Positions 20,689 to 25,559 of a stretch of DNA of 25,559 nucleotides are shown here, piece by piece. The notes under the pieces are model-generated. The model did no database searches. It was given only the letters and a program-made list of their open reading frames with translations, and was not told the origin of the DNA. Every line of letters starts with the position of its first letter. The first letter of the stretch is position 1. This DNA comes from Clostridiales bacterium (GTDB taxonomy: Bacteria > Bacillota > Clostridia > Oscillospirales > Oscillospiraceae), in NCBI GenBank assembly GCA_004555705.1, contig SFHI01000069.1:1-25559 (forward strand), in the 5' to 3' direction. Made by a program: the position numbers and the translations under genes.

Positions 20689-21897
20689 ATGAAACGGATT
20701 ATCCCAATTCTTCTGTGCGCCTGTATGCTGCTGACGCTCACCGCCTGCGGCGGGCGATCCGCCGATTCCGCCGAAGCGGGCAAACTGGTGATCTGGCACG
20801 ATAAAGAGGACGCAGTCATTGCCGCGCTGGAAGCGTGTCTTTCCCAGGCCGTGCCGGAACTGGAGATTGTCTTTGAGAAGAAAACCAGCCTGACGGATTC
20901 TTTGAAACTGGTGGGCAACGACCCCAACGCCGCCCCGGACCTGTTTCTCTTCGCCCATGACAAGGTGGGGGTATTCGCGGAAATGGGTATTCTCGCCCCC
21001 ATCGAGCCGCTGCTGGAGGAGGGCGCGCTGGAAAATCACCTCCCCATGACCCTGGAAGCGGCAACTTACAAAGAAACTCTGTACCAGCTCCCCCTGTACT
21101 TTGAAACGCTGCTCTTTATGTACAACCGCCGGTATATGCAGGATGAAGAAGTGCCCGCCACCACCGAGGAGCTCTACGCCTACATGGAGGCCAACACCGG
21201 CCGGGGCCGCTACGGCTTCGTGGAGCAGCACAGCACAGCCTACTATTCCGCCGCCTGGATTCACGGCTTTGGCGGCTCCATCATCGACGATGCCGCGGTG
21301 CCCTTCCCCAATCCCCAGGCGGTGCAGGATGCCCTTAAGTACCACCTGAAATTCGTGAAGCTGATGCCCGGGGAGACGGAGTACGCAACCGTCAACACCC
21401 TGTTCCTGGAGGGCAAGGCCGATGCCACCATCGGCGGCCCCTGGATGGTGCCCTCCGCCAGGGCGGCGGGCATTGACCTTGGCATCGCCCCCATGCCCAT
21501 GGTGGATACCACTGGGAAAGCCCTGGCCCCCTATTCCGGCGTACAGGGCGTCCATGTGCTGAAATACGCCGCCGAGAAGAAAACGGACGCGGTGAAAAAG
21601 CTTCTTACCGCTCTGACGGACCCCTCCGTAGGCACCTCCCTGGCTCTGGCCAGCGGCTGCGCCCCCGCCAATGCCCTCTGCTATGACGATCCCCAGGTGG
21701 CCGGGGACCCCCTGGTCCAGGCCATGCGGGCCACAGCGGAAATTGCCGTCCCCATGCCCAACATCCCCGAAATGGACGTGATGTGGACGGTGGTCAGCAA
21801 CCTGCTCACCGATGTGAACCTGTCCGGCAAGGACATCGGGGAGAGCTTCCAATCGGCGCTCCAACAGGCGGAAAGTCTGATCGCCGGAATGCAGTAA
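20689..21897 (+). CDS. Maltodextrin-type ABC transporter substrate-binding lipoprotein
   Basis: The 402-residue protein has a lipobox LTLTAC (Cys20). A cluster 1-type solute-binding fold follows: KLVIWHDKED, APDLFLFAHDKVGVFAEMGI, YQLPLYFETLLFMYNRRYM and EGKADATIGGPWMV, all matching MalE/MdxE-type proteins. It binds maltodextrins or related oligosaccharides outside the membrane. AAGGAGG lies 8 nt before the ATG. It follows the starch-binding protein and precedes two permeases, which fixes the pathway. The exact chain length or linkage bound cannot be read. Confidence 0.93.
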   Translation: MKRIIPILLCACMLLTLTACGGRSADSAEAGKLVIWHDKEDAVIAALEACLSQAVPELEIVFEKKTSLTDSLKLVGNDPNAAPDLFLFAHDKVGVFAEMGILAPIEPLLEEGALENHLPMTLEAATYKETLYQLPLYFETLLFMYNRRYMQDEEVPATTEELYAYMEANTGRGRYGFVEQHSTAYYSAAWIHGFGGSIIDDAAVPFPNPQAVQDALKYHLKFVKLMPGETEYATVNTLFLEGKADATIGGPWMVPSARAAGIDLGIAPMPMVDTTGKALAPYSGVQGVHVLKYAAEKKTDAVKKLLTALTDPSVGTSLALASGCAPANALCYDDPQVAGDPLVQAMRATAEIAVPMPNIPEMDVMWTVVSNLLTDVNLSGKDIGESFQSALQQAESLIAGMQ

Positions 21898-21907
21898 GGG
21901 TGGAGCC

Positions 21908-22798
21908 ATGAGCAGAAATAACAAAGACACCCTCAAATCCTATGCCTGGTCGGCCCCATCGCTGATGCTCATCGCCCTGATGGTGGTATTCCCCATTCTC
22001 TACACCGGGTACATCAGCCTGACCAACATGAATGTGTACCATTGGTTTGATTTCACCATCGTGGGTCTTTCCAACTACGCCCGGGCACTGTTCGTGTTCG
22101 ATTCCGGATTTCTCTCCGCGCTGCTCGCCACGGTTCTCTGGACTTTGGTCAACATGGTGCTGCAGCTTGTCATCGCTTTCGTCCTGGCGAACCTTCTGAA
22201 CATCAAAAAGCTGCGGTTTCGCAAGCTGTGCAAAACCATTCTCATGTTTCCCTGGGCCATGCCGGGGTATGTGGGCATCCTGCTGTGGAAAACGGGAATG
22301 TTCAACACCCAGTTCGGCCTGCTGAACCAGTGGATGGAGAAGCTGGGCCTTGCCGCGGTGCGGTGGCTGTCCTCCGACGTTTCCGCGTTTATCAGCTGCA
22401 CGGTGGTGAACCTATGGCTGGCGCTGCCCTTCATGATCATGATTATGGACGGGGCGCTGCAGAGCATCGACCGCAGCTACTACGAAAGCGCCCGGTTGGA
22501 CGGCGCGGGTGCCCTGGCCCGGGCCCGGTACATCACCATCCCCGCCATGCGGCCCATTATCGCCCCCGCCGTGATCATCACCGTGTTCACCACCTTCAAG
22601 CAGTTCGACGTGGTGTACCTGCTGACCCAGCAGGCGGGGGCCAAAACCGGCTCCGGCTTCCACACCATCCTGACCTACGCCTACGAGAACGCCTTCATCA
22701 CCAACAACTACGGCTATTCCTCCGCCATCTCCGTCATCATCTTCGTTCTTCTGATTGTGTTCTCCCTGAAATTTCAGCTGAAGGAGGATGCGGCATGA
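21908..22798 (+). CDS. MalF-type sugar ABC transporter permease
   Basis: The 296-residue protein has six helices and the EAA loop YYESARLDGAGALARARYIT plus IPAMRPI. It begins SYAWSAPSLMLIALMVVFPILY, the common start of MdxF/MalF proteins. It lacks the large extracytoplasmic P2 loop of enteric MalF. GGGTGGAG lies just before the ATG, 10 nt after the binding protein stop. It forms a heterodimer with the next permease. Confidence 0.94.
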   Translation: MSRNNKDTLKSYAWSAPSLMLIALMVVFPILYTGYISLTNMNVYHWFDFTIVGLSNYARALFVFDSGFLSALLATVLWTLVNMVLQLVIAFVLANLLNIKKLRFRKLCKTILMFPWAMPGYVGILLWKTGMFNTQFGLLNQWMEKLGLAAVRWLSSDVSAFISCTVVNLWLALPFMIMIMDGALQSIDRSYYESARLDGAGALARARYITIPAMRPIIAPAVIITVFTTFKQFDVVYLLTQQAGAKTGSGFHTILTYAYENAFITNNYGYSSAISVIIFVLLIVFSLKFQLKEDAA

Positions 22799-23640
22799 CG
22801 AAAAGAAAATGGAAGGAGGGCTTTGGCCTTACCGCGCTGAACCTGTTCTTTCTTGTCCTCTGTTTCGCGACCCTGATTCCCATTCTCTACGCCCTCAGCG
22901 TCTCCTTCAGCGGCTCCAACAGCCTCCTCAGCTCCGACTTTTCCTTCATTCCGAAAGACTTTACCCTGGATAACTACCGGGAGGTTCTCTTCGGCGAGGA
23001 CATCACCGTGTGGTTTCGGAACACCGTATTCCTGGCCCTCACCACGGTGCTCCTCTCCCTCACCGCCGCAGTGCCCGCCGCCTACTGCTTCTCCCGGCGG
23101 AGGTTTCCCGGACGCAGAACCATCCTCAAGTGCCTGGTGCTGCTGAACTCCTTCCCGGCGATTCTGTCCATGTTCGCCATCTACCGGCTGCTGCGGCCAA
23201 TGGGGCTGGTGAATACCCGGCTGGGACTGATTCTTGTCTATACCGGAACCATGGCGGTGTTCAGCCTGTGGAACACCAAGGGCTATTTCGACACCATTCC
23301 CACGGAGATTGAGGAAGCCGCCCGGATGGACGGTGCCACGGACCTGCAGGTGGTTGTCCGCATTGTCCTCCCCCTGGCAAAGCCCAGCATCATCACCACG
23401 GCCTTGCAGGTGCTAATCTACGTCTGGAACGAGTATATCTACGCCACCACCTTCCTCACCGGGGAGAGCAAGTACACCCTGGCCGCCGGGCTCAACGCCC
23501 TGCAGGCCACGGAGATGACCGGCTCCTGGCCCGTATTCGCGGCGGCGGCCATCACGGTGTCCCTGCCGGTGCTGGTGATCTTCTTCCTGTGCCAGAAGTA
23601 CATGACCTCCGGTCTGACGGCGGGAGGTGTGAAGGGATGA
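22795..23640 (+). CDS. MalG-type sugar ABC transporter permease
   Basis: The 281-residue protein has six helices and the EAA motif EIEEAARMDGATDLQVVVRI followed by VLPLAKP. It ends KYMTSGLTAGGVKG, which is the standard MalG C-terminus. ATG 22795 is set by AAGGAGG (22781-22787) and overlaps the MalF stop by 4 nt; the open frame back to 22228 is a shadow. No ATPase gene is in the window, so a shared MsmX-type ATPase encoded elsewhere is expected. Confidence 0.95.
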   Translation: MTKRKWKEGFGLTALNLFFLVLCFATLIPILYALSVSFSGSNSLLSSDFSFIPKDFTLDNYREVLFGEDITVWFRNTVFLALTTVLLSLTAAVPAAYCFSRRRFPGRRTILKCLVLLNSFPAILSMFAIYRLLRPMGLVNTRLGLILVYTGTMAVFSLWNTKGYFDTIPTEIEEAARMDGATDLQVVVRIVLPLAKPSIITTALQVLIYVWNEYIYATTFLTGESKYTLAAGLNALQATEMTGSWPVFAAAAITVSLPVLVIFFLCQKYMTSGLTAGGVKG

Positions 23641-25361
23641 AGCTGGACGCAATCCTGCACACCCCCATGTCGGAATACTGCCACGGCCTGGACGAAACCC
23701 ACATTGTGTTCCGGCTTCGCTGCGCCCGGGGGGATTTGAGACAGGTGACCCTTTACTACGGCGACACCGCCTGCCGGCTAACCCCCATCGTCTTTGCGCC
23801 CGTCCCCATGGAGCTGGCGGGAAGCGACCCCCTCCACGATTACTGGCAGGTGATTCTGGACAGCCCCTACCCACGACTTTATTACTATTTCCGGCTGGAG
23901 GACGGAGTCCAGGCGCTTCTCTACTACGGGGACGTGTTCACCGACCAGCTGGTGGACGACCGCTCCCAGTATTTCAAGCTTCCCTTCAACCACCGGGCGG
24001 ACATCGCCAGGGTGCCCGATTGGGTGCATGACGCAGTGGTCTACAACATCTTCCCGGACAGCTTCGCCACCTCCCGCAGAGCGGTGTCCCTGGAACCCAT
24101 GGAAATCGATTACGGCGGACAGACCGTCAAAGGCCGTCTGGGCGGCACCCTCCGGGGGGTGGCGGAGAACGCGGACTATCTCCGGGAGCTGGGCGTCAAC
24201 TGCGTGTACTTAAACCCCATCTTCGCAGCCGGGGAATATCACAAATATGACCTGCTGGACTATTTCCATGTGGACCCCTGCTTCGGCGGGGACGATGCCT
24301 TCCGGAAGCTGGTGGACACCCTCCACCGAAACGACATCCGGGTCATCATCGACGGGGTGTTCAACCACTGCGGCTGGTACTTCTTCGCTTTTGAGGATGT
24401 GGTGCGCAATCAGGAGTGCTCCCCCTACCAGGACTGGTTCTACCAACTGGAATTCCCGGTGGAGCGACCCCAAACCCCGGAGGAATACCCCACCTACACC
24501 TGCTTCGCCTACGAGCGGATGATGCCCAAGCTGAATACCGCAAACCCACAAGTGCGGGATTACTTCTGCAAGGTAGGAACCTATTGGGTGGAGGAATTCG
24601 GCATTGACGGCTGGCGGCTGGACGTGGCCAGCGAAGTGGACGACGGCTTCTGGCGGTCCTTCCGGCAGGCGGTCAAGGGCGCAAACCCTGAGGCTCTTCT
24701 GATCGGAGAGGTCTGGGAGAGTGCGGGCCACTGGCTTCAGGGGGATATGTTCGATTCCACCATGAATTACGATCTGCGCAAGCACTGCGAGCTGTTTTTC
24801 GCCCGGGAGACCATCGACGCGGCTGCCTTCGCCGGGCGGGTCACCCAGATGCTCATGCGCTACCGGGCGCAGCTGGTTCCCGCCCAGCTGAACCTGCTGG
24901 ACAGCCACGATGTCAGCCGCTTTCTGTCCGCGTGCCATGGGGACACCGCGAAATACAAGCTGGCGGTGCTCTTCCAGATGACCTTTGTGGGAATGCCCAC
25001 CGTATTCTATGGGGATGAGCTGGGGATGCAGGGGGTCACCGAGGAAGAATACCGCAGCCCCATGCCCTGGAACGGCGGGGACACAGCGCTGCACGCCTTT
25101 TTCCGGAGGGCCATTGCCATGCGCCGGGAGCTGCTCCCCCTGCGTCGGGGGGATTTCAGGATGCTGTCGGCCCAGCCCCGCTCCGGACTTCTGATCTATT
25201 CCCGCAGCGCGGGAAGCCAACGTGTCACCGTCTGCCTCAACCGGGGCCCCGCCACGGCAGACCTGCCCGGAAACTACGGCAGCCTCTGCTGGGCCGAACA
25301 CCTGACCGAACATCACCTCTCCCCCCACGGCTTTGCGATATTCATTGACGAAGAAAACTGA
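23637..25361 (+). CDS. Intracellular GH13 alpha-glycosidase (cyclomaltodextrinase/neopullulanase/maltogenic amylase type)
   Basis: The 574-residue protein has an N-terminal CBM34-like beta domain (about 1-125), a TIM barrel and a C-terminal beta domain. The four GH13 regions are intact: DGVFNH (239-244), GWRLDVASE with nucleophile Asp329, GEVWE with acid/base Glu358, and LLDSHD with Asp425. WVHDAVVYNIFPDSFA is typical of this subfamily. There is no signal peptide, so it hydrolyses imported maltodextrins, cyclodextrins or pullulan fragments in the cytoplasm. The start overlaps the MalG stop (ATGA, 23637-23640); the longer frame from 23589 lies inside MalG. No terminator was recognised after it. 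Confidence 0.94.
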   Translation: MKLDAILHTPMSEYCHGLDETHIVFRLRCARGDLRQVTLYYGDTACRLTPIVFAPVPMELAGSDPLHDYWQVILDSPYPRLYYYFRLEDGVQALLYYGDVFTDQLVDDRSQYFKLPFNHRADIARVPDWVHDAVVYNIFPDSFATSRRAVSLEPMEIDYGGQTVKGRLGGTLRGVAENADYLRELGVNCVYLNPIFAAGEYHKYDLLDYFHVDPCFGGDDAFRKLVDTLHRNDIRVIIDGVFNHCGWYFFAFEDVVRNQECSPYQDWFYQLEFPVERPQTPEEYPTYTCFAYERMMPKLNTANPQVRDYFCKVGTYWVEEFGIDGWRLDVASEVDDGFWRSFRQAVKGANPEALLIGEVWESAGHWLQGDMFDSTMNYDLRKHCELFFARETIDAAAFAGRVTQMLMRYRAQLVPAQLNLLDSHDVSRFLSACHGDTAKYKLAVLFQMTFVGMPTVFYGDELGMQGVTEEEYRSPMPWNGGDTALHAFFRRAIAMRRELLPLRRGDFRMLSAQPRSGLLIYSRSAGSQRVTVCLNRGPATADLPGNYGSLCWAEHLTEHHLSPHGFAIFIDEEN

Positions 25362-25380
25362 ATGGGTTATAGTAGAAAGG

Positions 25381-25446
25381 TAAATTGTTGTTTATAATTG
25401 ACAATTAACAATTGACAATTGACAATTAAGGAATCCCTTCGGGATG
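25381..25446. repeat. Shared terminal motif joined to AATTGACAATT tandem repeat (family D)
   Basis: TAAATTGTTGTTTA (25381-25394) is followed by tandem AATTGACAATT units and a GGAATCCC-TTCG-GGATG hairpin (25430-25446). It is the inverted counterpart of 136-190. This links the shared terminal motif with a third repeat family. Confidence 0.8.
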
Positions 25447-25559
25447 AAAAATAAAATAATAACGTGTTAGTTTAAAAACTTGGACTTAGTCCGTTTTATT
25501 GGTCATATTCCACAGTATAATAGCACCATCAAAGAGAGATGGGGCAAAATACTATGGTT
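25447..25559 (+). other. AT-rich right edge with a promoter-like -10, gene not visible
   Basis: The last 113 nt are clearly more AT-rich than the rest of the window. A perfect TATAAT lies at 25516-25521 with only GTTTTA at -35 distance, and a short palindrome GGACTTAGTCC (25482-25492). GATGGGG precedes a possible ATG at 25555. It could be the upstream end of a mobile or foreign gene; too little is present to name it. Confidence 0.35.

Noticed and set aside
20671..21936. 421-residue minus-strand open frame opposite the MalE-type gene
   Set aside because: Antisense to a lipoprotein gene with a lipobox and family motifs; Gly/His-rich and without a promoter or ribosome site.

Overview
The window reads as a GC-rich, low-repeat-density chromosome segment of a gut-type Clostridia, most likely Oscillospirales (Ruminococcaceae/Oscillospiraceae-like). 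The basis is the gene families (Spo0A-like regulator, YesM/YesN-type two-component pair, CmpB-type membrane protein, FecCD-type uptake, CBM26-type starch binding with GH13), strong AGGAGG ribosome binding sites, many 4-nt ATGA gene overlaps, and GC-rich intergenic palindromes. The taxonomic call is an inference; no rRNA or tRNA gene is present.

Layout, left to right. 1-240: two intergenic repeat families. 242-2316 (+): a broken MFS sugar-type transporter followed by a membrane-anchored glycerophosphodiester phosphodiesterase. 2648-5009 (-): a sigma factor, putative anti-sigma partner and M23 peptidase operon with overlapping genes. 5348-9249 (-): FecCD permease, ATPase, substrate-binding lipoprotein and a SAM methyltransferase with a His-rich linker and extra C-terminal helical domain, driven by a good sigma-A promoter. 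9484-10029 (-): ECF-type S component. 10366-11082 (-): a short Spo0A-like response regulator with two 0A-box-like sites upstream of its own promoter. 11409-11963 (+): a four-helix membrane protein. 12287-14340 (+): sensor kinase and AraC-type response regulator. 14633-16274 (+): CmpB-type membrane protein, a small membrane protein split by an in-frame amber codon, and an FMN-binding protein. 16666-18934 (+): DUF2200, two GNAT acetyltransferases, and an SDR oxidoreductase. 19456-25361 (+): a starch/maltodextrin locus made of a surface protein with three CBM26-like modules, a MalE-type lipoprotein, two permeases and an intracellular GH13 enzyme.

The last locus makes a coherent pathway: capture of alpha-glucan at the surface, import of maltodextrin, and cytoplasmic hydrolysis. 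No ATPase for this importer is encoded here, so a shared MsmX-type ATPase elsewhere is likely. The Fec-type operon imports an iron, heme, corrinoid or metallophore-type ligand that the sequence cannot specify.

Nearly every long gap holds a repeat. At least three different internal repeat families (a GGGCGG or GGGAGG palindrome family, a long hairpin family beginning CTGTCATTGCGAGCC, and an AATTGTCAATTGT tandem family) share the same terminal motif AAATTGTTGTTTAC, which suggests modular, MITE-like mobilisation by one machinery. One copy supplies the stop codon of a gene. The most unusual single items are the methyltransferase fusion, the amber-split small protein, the 0A-box pair, a 23-bp perfect palindrome before the two-component system, and an orphan hairpin cluster at 19073-19218.
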